Source: Maribacter litoralis
Lineage (GTDB): Bacteria > Bacteroidota > Bacteroidia > Flavobacteriales > Flavobacteriaceae
NCBI RefSeq assembly: GCF_003075045.1
Contig: NZ_QCZD01000005.1
Span: 124,001 to 188,000, forward strand
DNA: 64,000 nucleotides
Reading direction: 5' to 3'
Below are positions 1-10,250 of this stretch, one piece after another. Each line of letters begins with the position of its first letter. The stretch's first letter is position 1. Made by a program: the position numbers and the translations under genes. The notes beneath the pieces are model-generated. The model made no database searches, was not told the origin of the DNA, and saw nothing but the letters and a program-made list of their open reading frames with translations.

Positions 1-238
1 TTATGCCAGCTAAAATCCCTACCATTAATAGCATTGTTATAATTACCGCTAATATGTTCGGTAGTTTTAATCTTCTAAAAAAACGAACTAGTGGACTGCC
101 AATAAGTGCAACCACTGCAGCAATAGCCAAATATGCCAAAACCGATTGAATGGTGTACAAAAAGTAGAGTAGAAATACAATGCCTACCAAAACGCCTACA
201 GCTCTTAAAATGCCCTGTGAAATTGTCTTTGATGTCAT
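1..238 (-). CDS. AI-2E family transporter, N-terminal part (cut by window edge)
   Basis: I translated this from the ATG at 236-238 on the minus strand; 79 codons are visible and the frame is open at the left edge. The protein begins MTSKTISQGILRAVG and then shows two hydrophobic stretches separated by SPLVRFFRRLKLPN. This matches the start of the AI-2E/PerM family (formerly UPF0118), multi-pass inner-membrane proteins of about 350 residues. The family's substrates vary and most members have no proven one. The start lies 3 bp after the stop of the DUF4159 gene on the same strand, so the two are probably co-transcribed. The family call is fairly firm for a fragment; no function is claimed. Confidence 0.75.
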   Translation of the reverse strand, partial: MTSKTISQGILRAVGVLVGIVFLLYFLYTIQSVLAYLAIAAVVALIGSPLVRFFRRLKLPNILAVIITMLLMVGILAGI

Positions 239-241
239 ATT

Positions 242-892
242 TTAATTTTTAAAGGCGTAAGTAATAATATTGGCACCCATTTCAAGCGCTTTTTTTCTAA
301 CCTCTGCAGGGTCATTGTGTACAGTTGGATCTTCCCAGCCGTCACCTAAATCAGATTCTGATGTAAACAGCAGTACTATTCGGTTATTTTCTGAAATAGC
401 AAAAGCTTGTGGTCGTTGTCCGTCGTGCTCATGTATTTTGGGTAATCCTTTTGGAAAAGAGTAAGTGTTGCTAAAAATTGGGTGGTCGGCTCCTAATTCC
501 TCCAGTTCTTTGTTTGGGAAGAGTTTTTTTAGTTCTCTGGTAATGTAAGGCTTCATGCCATAGTTGTCATCAATATGTAAAAACCCGCCAGAGAGGAGGT
601 AGTTACGCAAATTTTCTATCTCCTCATTTGAAAATACAACATTACCATGTCCTGTCATATGTAAATATGGATATTGAAAAATAGAGCTGCTGCCAACCTC
701 TACCGTTTCAGGTTTGTTTTTTAACGTGGTACCTATATTGTCGTTGCAAAATTTTATAAGGTTGGGTAAAGCGGTGGGGTTGGCATACCAATCGCCACCA
801 CCTTGATATTTTAATATGGCTATTTCTTGAGCGTATAAGGTGTAACATGTGAAAGACATGATAAGAGCAAGGTAGATAGTAAGTTTCTTCAT
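242..892 (-). CDS. DUF4159 domain-containing secreted protein
   Basis: 216 aa. Residues 1-21 form a signal peptide ending in LYAQ. The rest fits the DUF4159 family common in Bacteroidota. Visible landmarks are AILKYQGGGDWYANPTAL near the start, YLHMTGHGNVVFS around residue 80, GGFLHIDDNYGM around 103 and HPIFSNTYSFP around 138. The fold resembles the glutamine-amidotransferase-like Rossmann folds used as binding domains, but no catalytic triad can be named. The ATG is the only sensible start because the signal peptide follows directly. It sits 3 bp upstream of the AI-2E-type transporter gene. The biochemical role is unknown; periplasmic location is inferred from the signal peptide. Confidence 0.8.
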   Translation of the reverse strand: MKKLTIYLALIMSFTCYTLYAQEIAILKYQGGGDWYANPTALPNLIKFCNDNIGTTLKNKPETVEVGSSSIFQYPYLHMTGHGNVVFSNEEIENLRNYLLSGGFLHIDDNYGMKPYITRELKKLFPNKELEELGADHPIFSNTYSFPKGLPKIHEHDGQRPQAFAISENNRIVLLFTSESDLGDGWEDPTVHNDPAEVRKKALEMGANIITYAFKN

Positions 893-926
893 TTTATTTC
901 GAATAATAGAATATAATAATGCTATT

Positions 927-1718
927 ATGTTTGATAAAAAATTTTATGTTTCCGTATTTTCTGTAGTCGGTCTATTGCTAACAACTATTATTTGGTCTCA
1001 ATCGAGTAAAGATAATAAAGTTGATGCTGCTTTGTTTTCTGATCAATCAGAAAAATTATCGAACGGTATAGTAGTACTTGAATTGTTTACCTCGCAAGGA
1101 TGTTCTAGTTGTCCGCCAGCAGATGCATTATTGGAGACAATAAAAAATACCTATCCGGATAATGTTTTTGTTTTGAGCTATCATGTAGATTATTGGAATT
1201 ATATAGGTTGGGAAGACCCTTTTAGCGATAAGAATTATACCGTAAAACAGAGTAGGTATAATACCAAGTTTAAATACAGAGGAAATTATACACCAGAATT
1301 AATTGTAAATGGAACAGAGCATATGGTGGGTTCTAATAAAACTAATGTAATTGAGGCCATTGATAAATATAGTACTATAGAATTTCAGAATATGCTTGGT
1401 ATTTCTAGTGTACGTAGAAGTAAAGAAAAGGTGTCTTTTGAATATAAGGTAGATGGTGATGTTTTAAATAAGGAGATCAGGGCTGTTCTGTTACTTAACG
1501 AGCGAACTACAAAAGTCAAAAATGGCGAAAATCGTCATAGAACCTTAAAAAACAGCAATATTGTTGTTGCTGAAGAATATATGCTCCTTAAAAAAACAAG
1601 TGGTGTAGGTGTCATAGAGATACCAAGTATCGTTAAAGAAGGTGAAAATATTACCCTAATGTTATTTGTAGAAAACCAAGAGGCAGATATTACAGGTGCT
1701 GCCAAAGCGCACTTGTAA
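927..1718 (+). CDS. DUF1223 family thioredoxin-like protein
   Basis: 263 aa with an N-terminal hydrophobic segment (residues 6-24) that is a signal peptide or anchor. The DUF1223 signature FTSQGCSSCPPADALL lies at about residues 54-69. It contains the CSSC pair typical of this thioredoxin-fold family, and YHVDYWNYIGWEDPF follows near residue 91. The C-terminal part is beta-rich, as in other members. The cysteine pair suggests a periplasmic redox role, but the family has no established reaction. It is transcribed against its neighbours: it splits a minus-strand row (tsaD, rsmE, DUF4159, transporter) and ends 2 bp from the rsmE stop, so the two genes converge with no room for a separate terminator. 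Confidence 0.82.
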   Translation: MFDKKFYVSVFSVVGLLLTTIIWSQSSKDNKVDAALFSDQSEKLSNGIVVLELFTSQGCSSCPPADALLETIKNTYPDNVFVLSYHVDYWNYIGWEDPFSDKNYTVKQSRYNTKFKYRGNYTPELIVNGTEHMVGSNKTNVIEAIDKYSTIEFQNMLGISSVRRSKEKVSFEYKVDGDVLNKEIRAVLLLNERTTKVKNGENRHRTLKNSNIVVAEEYMLLKKTSGVGVIEIPSIVKEGENITLMLFVENQEADITGAAKAHL

Positions 1719-1720
1719 TA

Positions 1721-2428
1721 CTATCCATTATTGATAGAGGCGACTATAGTGCAGGCTACTATTGCCGCGGTCTCGGTTCTTAATCTGGTTTTACCCATAG
1801 CTACCGGTGCGTAACCTTTTTGTAATGCACGTGCAATTTCTTGAAGTGAAAAATCACCTTCCGGACCAATTAAAATTGTGATATCCTTATCGGCGGTCAC
1901 CCTCCTTTTAAGTTCGTGTCTTTCCGTTTCTTCACAGTGTGCTATAAACTGTAAGCCTGTTACAGGCTTATCTAAAAACTCGCTTAATGGTATGGGGTCG
2001 TTAAGTACGGGCAAATAAGTTTGTAAAGATTGTTTCATTGCTGATTCTAACACTCTATTCATGCGCTCCAATTTTAAAACTTTACGTTCAGAACGGTCGC
2101 AAATAATTGGGGTTATTTCATCGACACCAATTTCTGTAGCTTTTTCTAAAAACCACTCATACCGGTCATTCATTTTTGTAGGGGCTACGACCATATGCAA
2201 TTTGTGGGATTTTGCATGTGTTTTTTTAGATGAAATGATTTCTACCTCGCATTTTTTAATAGTATCGCCAATAATGTTAGCTTCAAATAAATATCCGCTA
2301 CCATTGGTGATCCATAACTGGTCGCCAATTCTTTTTCTGAGCACCTTAATAATATGCTTGCTTTCATTACTGTCAAAGGTGAAAGAATTAGCGGTAGGTT
2401 CTAGATCGGGTGTGTAGAAAAGTTGCAT
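1721..2428 (-). CDS. rsmE: 16S rRNA (uracil(1498)-N(3))-methyltransferase RsmE
   Basis: 235 aa, the normal RsmE length. RsmE uses S-adenosylmethionine to methylate N3 of U1498 in 16S rRNA of the small subunit. The N-terminal PUA-like part is followed by the SPOUT methyltransferase core. Core motifs are WFLEKATEIGVDEITPI (about residues 91-107), ILIGPEGDFS (about 186-195) and MGKTRLRTETAA (about 212-223), the last two forming the SAM-binding knot. The gene lies 17 bp downstream of tsaD on the same strand and probably shares its transcript. Confidence 0.95.
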   Translation of the reverse strand: MQLFYTPDLEPTANSFTFDSNESKHIIKVLRKRIGDQLWITNGSGYLFEANIIGDTIKKCEVEIISSKKTHAKSHKLHMVVAPTKMNDRYEWFLEKATEIGVDEITPIICDRSERKVLKLERMNRVLESAMKQSLQTYLPVLNDPIPLSEFLDKPVTGLQFIAHCEETERHELKRRVTADKDITILIGPEGDFSLQEIARALQKGYAPVAMGKTRLRTETAAIVACTIVASINNG

Positions 2429-2445
2429 TTGGTTTATGTTTAATG

Positions 2446-3474
2446 TTAGGAGATAACATATCTGGCTTTAGCCGTTACATCTTGATGCGAGAATATTTCA
2501 TTTTTATATTTAAGGTATCCTACTATACCAATCATTGCTGCATTATCTGTGCAGAACTCAAATTTAGGTATGTATGTTTTCCATCCGTATTTTGTTTGTG
2601 CTTCGGTCAAGACATTGCGTATTCCTGAGTTTGCAGAAACTCCGCCACCTATAGCAATTTCTTTTATGCCCGTTTGCTTAACTGCTTTTTTCAATTTTTT
2701 CATCAGAATAGTAATGATGGTATATTGAATAGATGCGCATATATCCTCTAAATTATTTTTTATAAAATCAGGATCTGCTTTGGTCTGTCTTTGTATAAAA
2801 TAAAGAATGTTTGTTTTCAATCCGCTAAAACTAAAATCCAGGTCCTTTACATTGGGTATTGGGAAATCAAATTTATGAGGATTACCTGTTGCTGCATACT
2901 TGTCTATTAGAGGTCCGCCAGGGTAGGGCAATCCTAATATTTTGGCACTTTTGTCGAAAGCTTCTCCTACGGCATCGTCAAGGGTTTGCCCAATGATTTT
3001 CATGTCGAAAAAATCATTTACTTGTACAATTTGGGTATGTCCGCCACTTATTGTCAAGGCTAAAAAAGGAAATGAAGGTGCTTTCATGGTTTCCTCTTTA
3101 ATAAAATGAGCCAAAATGTGGGCTTTCATATGGTTGACTTCGATCAAAGGAATCTGTAAACCAAGTGATAAGGATTTGGCAAAAGAGGTGCCTACCAATA
3201 AAGAACCCATTAGTCCAGGTCCGCGTGTAAATGCTATGGCTGATAATTGTTTTTTATCGATATTTGCTTTGGCTAATGCTTGGTGCACTACAGGTACAAT
3301 ATTTTGTTGATGGGCTCTTGAAGCAAGTTCTGGTACAACCCCTCCATATTCTTTGTGAATTGCTTGGGTAGCCACAACATTACTGAGCACTTTATCGTTC
3401 ATTAAAACTGCCGCAGAAGTGTCGTCACAAGAAGATTCAATAGCAAGTATATAAATTGTTTTGTGCTCCAGCAT
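2446..3474 (-). CDS. tsaD: tRNA N6-adenosine threonylcarbamoyltransferase TsaD
   Basis: TsaD, with TsaB and TsaE, transfers threonylcarbamoyl from TC-AMP to A37 of ANN-decoding tRNAs. The ASKHA fold is clear: ILAIESSCDDTSAAVL near the start, the metal-binding HMKAHILAH, GGHTQIV, and IGGGVSANSGIR in the C-terminal half. The frame is open to 3510, which would give 354 aa. I prefer the ATG at 3474 (342 aa) because the family starts just before the ILAIESSCDD strand, and this leaves 65 bp for divergent promoters towards tamB instead of 29 bp. The choice of start is inference; the identity is firm. Confidence 0.95.
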   Translation of the reverse strand: MLEHKTIYILAIESSCDDTSAAVLMNDKVLSNVVATQAIHKEYGGVVPELASRAHQQNIVPVVHQALAKANIDKKQLSAIAFTRGPGLMGSLLVGTSFAKSLSLGLQIPLIEVNHMKAHILAHFIKEETMKAPSFPFLALTISGGHTQIVQVNDFFDMKIIGQTLDDAVGEAFDKSAKILGLPYPGGPLIDKYAATGNPHKFDFPIPNVKDLDFSFSGLKTNILYFIQRQTKADPDFIKNNLEDICASIQYTIITILMKKLKKAVKQTGIKEIAIGGGVSANSGIRNVLTEAQTKYGWKTYIPKFEFCTDNAAMIGIVGYLKYKNEIFSHQDVTAKARYVIS

Positions 3475-3539
3475 ATTTGGAATAAATTTTGAATAACAAA
3501 GGTAAAACATAAAGACCTATCAAAAAACTGAGAAAAATA

Positions 3540-6500
3540 TTGGTTAGAACATTATTAGTGCTATTGCTGATATGTGTTTTAGGTACCATCATTTTTTCGT
3601 TGCCAGTGGTTCAGACCTTATTGGCACAGTTCGCTACGAAAAAAATTAACGATCAGTACGGTACCCATATCAATATTGATAGGTTAAAAGTGTCGTTGAT
3701 TTCTTGGAATACAGGTTTGCAAGGAGTATACATAGAAGACTATCAACAAGACACGCTGTTTTATGTAAATGAGCTTAAGACATCGATTTTAAGTTTGGGA
3801 AACTTGGCTCAAGGTAATCTGGAGTTTGGAGATATTTCTGTTGATGAACTAAATTTTAAGCTCAAAACTTATTTTGGAGAAAGAAATACAAACCTAGAGG
3901 TATTTGTAAATAAATTGGATGATGGTAAACCAAGGGCAGAGGGAACGCCTCCTTTTAAATTATCTTCTTCTAAAGTCGATATCGCCAAGAGCAGGTTTAA
4001 ATATATAGACGAAAATTTACAAAATACTACAGTTTTAAATTTTGATAGTTTAAATATTAGTGCCGGTGATTTTTTGATTCTGGGACCAGAAGTTTCAGCC
4101 GATATTCAAGAAATGGCTTTCTATAGTAAAAGGGGCTTAAAAGTAGATCGTATGGCAACTAACTTTAAATATACCAAGCAACAAATGCGTTTTGATTCTT
4201 TACAGATTAAAACTCCTTTATCTGAATTGGATGGCAATTTGGTTTTTAATTATAACAGAGAAGACTTTGCCGATTTTTTAAATAAGGTGAATGTAGTTGC
4301 CGAGTTTAAGGAATCTAAAGTGGCATTTGATGAAGTTAATTTACTTTATGATGAATTTGGAAAAGGCAAAGAGGTTACATTCAATGCCAATGTAAACGGA
4401 GTATTGAACGATTTAAATACAGATGACCTCTTCTTGTTTTCAGATGATACCGGTATACGAGGTAACTTTAATTTTAAGAACCTTTTTAACAAGCAGAAAC
4501 CGTTCAGTTTAGATGCTGAAATGAGAAATGTTACAAGTAGCTATTATCAATTAAATGCTTTATTGCCTAATTTAATTGGTAACTCTCTGCCTTCATCATT
4601 TAGTAAATTAGGGCAATTTACCATTCGTGGTAATGCATTTATTACCAATTCGTCCATAGATGCCAAGGTGAATTTAAATACTGCGGTGGGCAGTAGTTAT
4701 GCAGATATTGTACTGAGTGACTTCAATAATATTGACAATGCCACCTATAAAGGTTTTATTTCTTTAATAGATTTTGATTTGGGTGATTTTGCCGAGAATA
4801 AAAACTTAGGTAAAACTACTTTAGATTTTAATGTAGAAGGAAAAGGTTTTGTAAAGGAAAAACTGAATACCGAGGTAATTGGTCAAATTTATTCTATTGA
4901 GTTTAATAAATACAATTATCAAGATATTCGTGTTTCCGGTATCATAAAAGATCAGCTGTTCGATGGTTCGTTGGTGAGTAACGATGAGAATTTTAAATTC
5001 GATTTTAAAGGTCTTGCCAATGTTGCCGAAACCAGAAACAACTTCAACTTCATCGCCTCGGTAGATTATGCAGATTTAAAAAAACTGAATATTATTAACG
5101 ATAGCGTATCTGTATTTAAAGGAAATGTTAGTATGGATATCACCGGTACAACATTAGATAATATTGTTGGTGATATTAATTTTACCCAAACAAGTTATCA
5201 AAATAAAAACGACACCTATTATTTTGAAGATTTTGCGGTGACATCAAGTTTTGATCAAGAAAGGGAACGTACAATCAATATTAATTCTCCAGATATAATT
5301 ACCGGTTTCATGAAAGGTAATTTTAAGGTGAGGGAGTTGGGTAAACTTGTGCAGAACTCATTGGGTAGTATTTATACAAATTATAGGCCTTTTCAAATAT
5401 CAGATGGTCAAAACCTTTCTTTCAATTTTAAGATCTACAATAAAATTGTTGATGTGTTTTTTCCAGAAGTTCGCTTTGATCCAAATACTTTTATTAAAGG
5501 TAATATAGTAGCGGATGAAGGCGATTTTAAATTGAATTTTGAGTCGCCAAGTATAGAGGCCTTTGGTACAGCGGCAGATAAAATTGAAGTTCGTATCGAT
5601 AACAAAAACCCGCTGTTCAATACCTATGTGTCGGTCGGGGAATTAGATACGCCTTATTACAATTTTAAAGATTTCAACTTGATCAACACCACCTTAAAGG
5701 ATACCTTGTTCTTTAGATCTGAGTTTAAGGGAGGTAGTGAGTTCAATGATTCTTATAACCTCAATTTTTATCATACGTTCAATAAGGATAATAAATCTGT
5801 TATTGGTCTTAAAACCTCAGATGTCAATTTTAAAGGTAATAAGTGGGTATTAAATAAAGAAGGCAATACAAAGAATAAAGTAATTTTAAATAGGGCTCTA
5901 GACAGTATTACAATACAAGAAATTGTAATGAACAATGAGGAAAAGGAGCAAATTAGGTTAAAAGGGCAATTGGCTGATTCTACCTATAAAGACCTGCAGC
6001 TGCAATTTAAAATTGTTTCATTAGATAAGATTACGCCTGTTATTGATAGTTTAAAATTACAAGGGGAAGTAAATGGAACACTAAATGTATTACAGAAAGA
6101 TGGTATTTATTTGCCTTCCTCAAATCTAAATATCGATAAATTTGGCATTAACGACATTCCGTTAGGCGACTTGGCTATAAGTATTATTGGTAATAGAGAT
6201 TTGACCGAATTTCAGGTAAATTCTCAGTTGTCTGATAATGGTTTGGAAAAATTTAGTGTCGTTGGTAGTATAGAGAATAGGGGAGATGTTCCTAGGGCGA
6301 ATTTAATTGCCAATCTTAATAACTTTAATTTAGAGCCCTTTAGTCCTTTGGGTGAAGGGGTTATTGATCATATTAGGGGAGAGGTCGATGGTAGGGTCAG
6401 TATTAAGGGAAATGTGGATAATCCTATTTTTAACGGACTCCTAACTTTGGACAATGCTGGTATAGCCGTACCTTATTTAAATGTAGATTATGAATTTGCA

Positions 6501-7991
6501 CCACGCTCTCGAGTCGTTTTAAGTAATCAAACATTCGATTTTGAAAATATAGCCTTAAAAGATGTAGCCAAAGGTACCACCGCTAATTTAGATGGTACCA
6601 TTACCCATAGTTTCTTTAAAGATTGGGTGTTAGATTTAAATGTGGATACACAGAATGAACGGTTCTTAATATTAAATACCGAATTTAAAGAAGGTGAGCT
6701 TTATTATGGTACGGGTTATTTAAATGGTACGGGGCGTATTTATGGACCAACTACCGCTTTGAATATTACGGTTGACGGTACTACAGCAAAAGGAACTTCT
6801 TTAAAAATTCCGCTGAGTGATGTAGCTAGTGTAGGTGATTATTCCTTTATAAATTTTATTGAAAAGAATGATAGAAAGAGAATTGAAAGTCAACGCCAGT
6901 TAAAAGACTATCAAGGTTTGGAGCTTGAATTCAATTTAGATGTAACGCCAGATGCCGAAGTTGAAATTGTTACGGATACAAAAACGGGAAGTTCACTAAA
7001 AGGAACCGGGGTCGGTATTATTTTAATACAGATCAATACAAACGGTAAATTTGAAATGTATGGTGATTACGTTGTAGTAACCGGTGAATTCAATTATAAG
7101 TTTGGGGGTATTATAGATAAGAAATTTTCTGTTGAACCTGGTGGAACTATTAATTGGGACCAAAAACCATTGGAAGCCATACTGAATATGGAGGCTGTAT
7201 ATTCATTGAATGCTAACCCGGCACCGCTATTGGATGATGCAGGTTTTACCCGTAGAATACCTACAGATGTTATTATAAGCTTAACGGGGCAGTTGCAAAA
7301 GCCAGATATTGATTTCGGTATCGATTTTCCTGGAACCAATTCCGTTGTTAAATCAGAATTGGAATATCGTTTGCAGGATCCTACCGTAGAAGAAAAGAAT
7401 GCTATATTCTTATTGGCGCAAGGTACCTTTGTGAATTCCCAGAGTGGAATCAATCAACAAGCGATTACCGGTAATTTAGTGCAAAGTGCATCAAGTATTT
7501 TGAATTCCATTTTAAGTGGTGGTAATGATAAGTTTAATCTTGGTTTATCTTACGAGCAAGGTATATTGGATCGTTCTGCCGATATAGAGACAGATGATCG
7601 TATTGGTGTTACGGTTTCTACCCAAATATCAGATAGAATTTTATTCAATGGTAAAGTTGGGGTTCCGGTAGGTGCGTCAAGTGAAACTTTGGTGGCCGGC
7701 GATTTTGAAATACAAGTTTTATTAAACGAAGAGGGTACTTTGAGTGCAAATTTCTTTAGTAGACAAAGTGAAATTCAGGCATATTTATCGGATCTTCAAG
7801 GGTCCACTCAAGGCGCAGGTATCTCATACGAGGTTGATTTTAATAATTTTAGGGAGCTTTTTCAGAAAATACTGGCAACAAAGCCTAAGGAAAAAGAAGA
7901 GCCTGTTAGAGAAATTGAAAGCCCTTCTTCAGTTATGGGCAATGATAGTCTTATTCGTTTTTACGATAAGTCAAAATCATTAAATCGATAA
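3540..7991 (+). CDS. tamB: Translocation and assembly module protein TamB (DUF490)
   Basis: 1483 aa. TamB-like proteins are AsmA/VPS13-related beta-taco proteins spanning the periplasm, linked to outer-membrane protein assembly and phospholipid traffic between membranes. The N-terminus carries one membrane anchor (residues 4-24, LLVLLLICVLGTIIFSLPVV). A long run of beta-rich repeats follows, and the conserved C-terminal TamB domain covers roughly residues 1050-1440, with motifs such as GTGVGIILIQINTNGKFEMY and NSVVKSELEYRL. The start codon is TTG at 3540; the frame is open only from 3513 and no ATG or GTG fits. It is divergent from tsaD and followed by a hairpin terminator at about 8053. Confidence 0.92.
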   Translation: MVRTLLVLLLICVLGTIIFSLPVVQTLLAQFATKKINDQYGTHINIDRLKVSLISWNTGLQGVYIEDYQQDTLFYVNELKTSILSLGNLAQGNLEFGDISVDELNFKLKTYFGERNTNLEVFVNKLDDGKPRAEGTPPFKLSSSKVDIAKSRFKYIDENLQNTTVLNFDSLNISAGDFLILGPEVSADIQEMAFYSKRGLKVDRMATNFKYTKQQMRFDSLQIKTPLSELDGNLVFNYNREDFADFLNKVNVVAEFKESKVAFDEVNLLYDEFGKGKEVTFNANVNGVLNDLNTDDLFLFSDDTGIRGNFNFKNLFNKQKPFSLDAEMRNVTSSYYQLNALLPNLIGNSLPSSFSKLGQFTIRGNAFITNSSIDAKVNLNTAVGSSYADIVLSDFNNIDNATYKGFISLIDFDLGDFAENKNLGKTTLDFNVEGKGFVKEKLNTEVIGQIYSIEFNKYNYQDIRVSGIIKDQLFDGSLVSNDENFKFDFKGLANVAETRNNFNFIASVDYADLKKLNIINDSVSVFKGNVSMDITGTTLDNIVGDINFTQTSYQNKNDTYYFEDFAVTSSFDQERERTININSPDIITGFMKGNFKVRELGKLVQNSLGSIYTNYRPFQISDGQNLSFNFKIYNKIVDVFFPEVRFDPNTFIKGNIVADEGDFKLNFESPSIEAFGTAADKIEVRIDNKNPLFNTYVSVGELDTPYYNFKDFNLINTTLKDTLFFRSEFKGGSEFNDSYNLNFYHTFNKDNKSVIGLKTSDVNFKGNKWVLNKEGNTKNKVILNRALDSITIQEIVMNNEEKEQIRLKGQLADSTYKDLQLQFKIVSLDKITPVIDSLKLQGEVNGTLNVLQKDGIYLPSSNLNIDKFGINDIPLGDLAISIIGNRDLTEFQVNSQLSDNGLEKFSVVGSIENRGDVPRANLIANLNNFNLEPFSPLGEGVIDHIRGEVDGRVSIKGNVDNPIFNGLLTLDNAGIAVPYLNVDYEFAPRSRVVLSNQTFDFENIALKDVAKGTTANLDGTITHSFFKDWVLDLNVDTQNERFLILNTEFKEGELYYGTGYLNGTGRIYGPTTALNITVDGTTAKGTSLKIPLSDVASVGDYSFINFIEKNDRKRIESQRQLKDYQGLELEFNLDVTPDAEVEIVTDTKTGSSLKGTGVGIILIQINTNGKFEMYGDYVVVTGEFNYKFGGIIDKKFSVEPGGTINWDQKPLEAILNMEAVYSLNANPAPLLDDAGFTRRIPTDVIISLTGQLQKPDIDFGIDFPGTNSVVKSELEYRLQDPTVEEKNAIFLLAQGTFVNSQSGINQQAITGNLVQSASSILNSILSGGNDKFNLGLSYEQGILDRSADIETDDRIGVTVSTQISDRILFNGKVGVPVGASSETLVAGDFEIQVLLNEEGTLSANFFSRQSEIQAYLSDLQGSTQGAGISYEVDFNNFRELFQKILATKPKEKEEPVREIESPSSVMGNDSLIRFYDKSKSLNR

Positions 7992-8052
7992 CTAAATGCA
8001 ATCTAATTGTTAAGTATTTAAGCTTTTTAAGAAATTAACCATCAATATGTTA

Positions 8053-8078
8053 CAACGAAATCCTTTTCGTTGATTTTT
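8053..8078 (+). terminator. Intrinsic terminator after tamB
   Basis: An 8-bp stem (CAACGAAA with TTTCGTTG) and short loop are followed by a run of T. It lies 62 bp after the tamB stop and about 70 bp before pfkA, so it separates the two transcription units. Confidence 0.65.
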
Positions 8079-8149
8079 TCTTAAAATGCGATGGCAGAAT
8101 ATTCCGTTTTTGACTAAGATTCATTAATTTCGTTGGCTTAAATTTTTCA

Positions 8150-9136
8150 ATGATATCACAAATTAAAAAAATAGCAGTGCTGACTTCAGGGGGTGATTCT
8201 CCTGGCATGAATGCAGCAATTAGATCGGTTGTTCGTACATGTGCCTATATGAAGGTAGATTGTGTTGCAGTCTACAGAGGGTATCAGGGTATGATAGAAG
8301 GGGATTTTAAACCAATGGATGCCCGTAGCGTAAACAATATTATCAATAAAGGTGGTACTATTCTAAAATCTGCTAGATGTAACGATTTTAGAACACCGGA
8401 AGGAAGAAAAATAGCTCATGATCAACTATTGAAAGCCGGTATAGATGCTTTTGTAGTTATAGGTGGTGATGGTAGTTTTACAGGGGCCATGATATTTAAC
8501 AGGGAGTATAATTTTCCTGTAATAGGTATTCCCGGTACCATTGATAACGATATTTTTGGTACTACCTTTACACTAGGCTTCGACACAGCTTTGAATACTG
8601 TGGTAGAATGTATTGATAAAATTCGCGATACGGCAAGTTCTCATAACAGATTGTTTTTCGTTGAAGTTATGGGAAGAGATGTTGGGCACATTGCATTGAA
8701 TGCAGGTGTTGGCGCTGGTGCAGAAGAAATCTTGATTCCCGAAGAAAATTTAGGGTTAGATAGATTGCTTGAATCTCTAAAGAGAAGTAAAGAGTCTGGT
8801 AAGTCTTCAAGTATTGTAATAGTTGCCGAAGGAGATAAATCTGGTAAAAACGTATTCGAACTTAAAGAGTATGTTGAAGAGCATTTACCTATATATGATG
8901 TACGTGTATCGGTATTAGGGCATATGCAAAGAGGTGGTGCGCCATCTTGTTTTGATCGTGTACTTGCCAGTAGAATGGGAGTTAAGGCAGTTGAGGCATT
9001 ATTAGAAGGCAAAACAAACCTTATGGTGGGTATACAGGATAACCAACTTACACTAACGCCAATTAACAAGGCGATAAAAGGACATACGAAAATTGATAAG
9101 GAACTTATACGAGTTTCAGAAATAATGACTACATAA
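8150..9136 (+). CDS. pfkA: ATP-dependent 6-phosphofructokinase PfkA
   Basis: 328 aa, normal for bacterial PfkA. It phosphorylates fructose 6-phosphate to fructose 1,6-bisphosphate, the committed step of glycolysis. Visible motifs are TSGGDSPGMNAAIRSVVR (ATP binding, about residues 12-29), VIGGDGSFTGA, the catalytic GTIDNDIFGTTFTLGFDTA and VEVMGRDVGHIAL. The glycine in GGDGS (GGDG rather than GGDD) is the form associated with ATP rather than pyrophosphate as donor. It lies 24 bp before gapA, so the two glycolytic genes form an operon that probably also includes the sugar-kinase-like gene after gapA. Confidence 0.96.
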   Translation: MISQIKKIAVLTSGGDSPGMNAAIRSVVRTCAYMKVDCVAVYRGYQGMIEGDFKPMDARSVNNIINKGGTILKSARCNDFRTPEGRKIAHDQLLKAGIDAFVVIGGDGSFTGAMIFNREYNFPVIGIPGTIDNDIFGTTFTLGFDTALNTVVECIDKIRDTASSHNRLFFVEVMGRDVGHIALNAGVGAGAEEILIPEENLGLDRLLESLKRSKESGKSSSIVIVAEGDKSGKNVFELKEYVEEHLPIYDVRVSVLGHMQRGGAPSCFDRVLASRMGVKAVEALLEGKTNLMVGIQDNQLTLTPINKAIKGHTKIDKELIRVSEIMTT

Positions 9137-9142
9137 TTTTAA

Positions 9143-10162
<1,020 letters not shown>

Positions 10163-10190
10163 GCATCATTTTAGTATAACAATAATATAT

Positions 10191-10236
10191 CCTGAAAATG
10201 AGGCTTTTGCGTCTTGTTTTCAGGTTTATTTTTTTA
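10191..10236 (+). terminator. Intrinsic terminator after gapA
   Basis: The stem CCTGAAAA / TTTTCAGG (10191-10198 with 10217-10224) is extended inside by weaker pairs and followed by a T-rich tract. It ends the pfkA-gapA transcript. Some read-through to the kinase-like gene that starts at 10251 is possible. Confidence 0.7.
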
Positions 10237-10250
10237 AAGACATTCGGTAT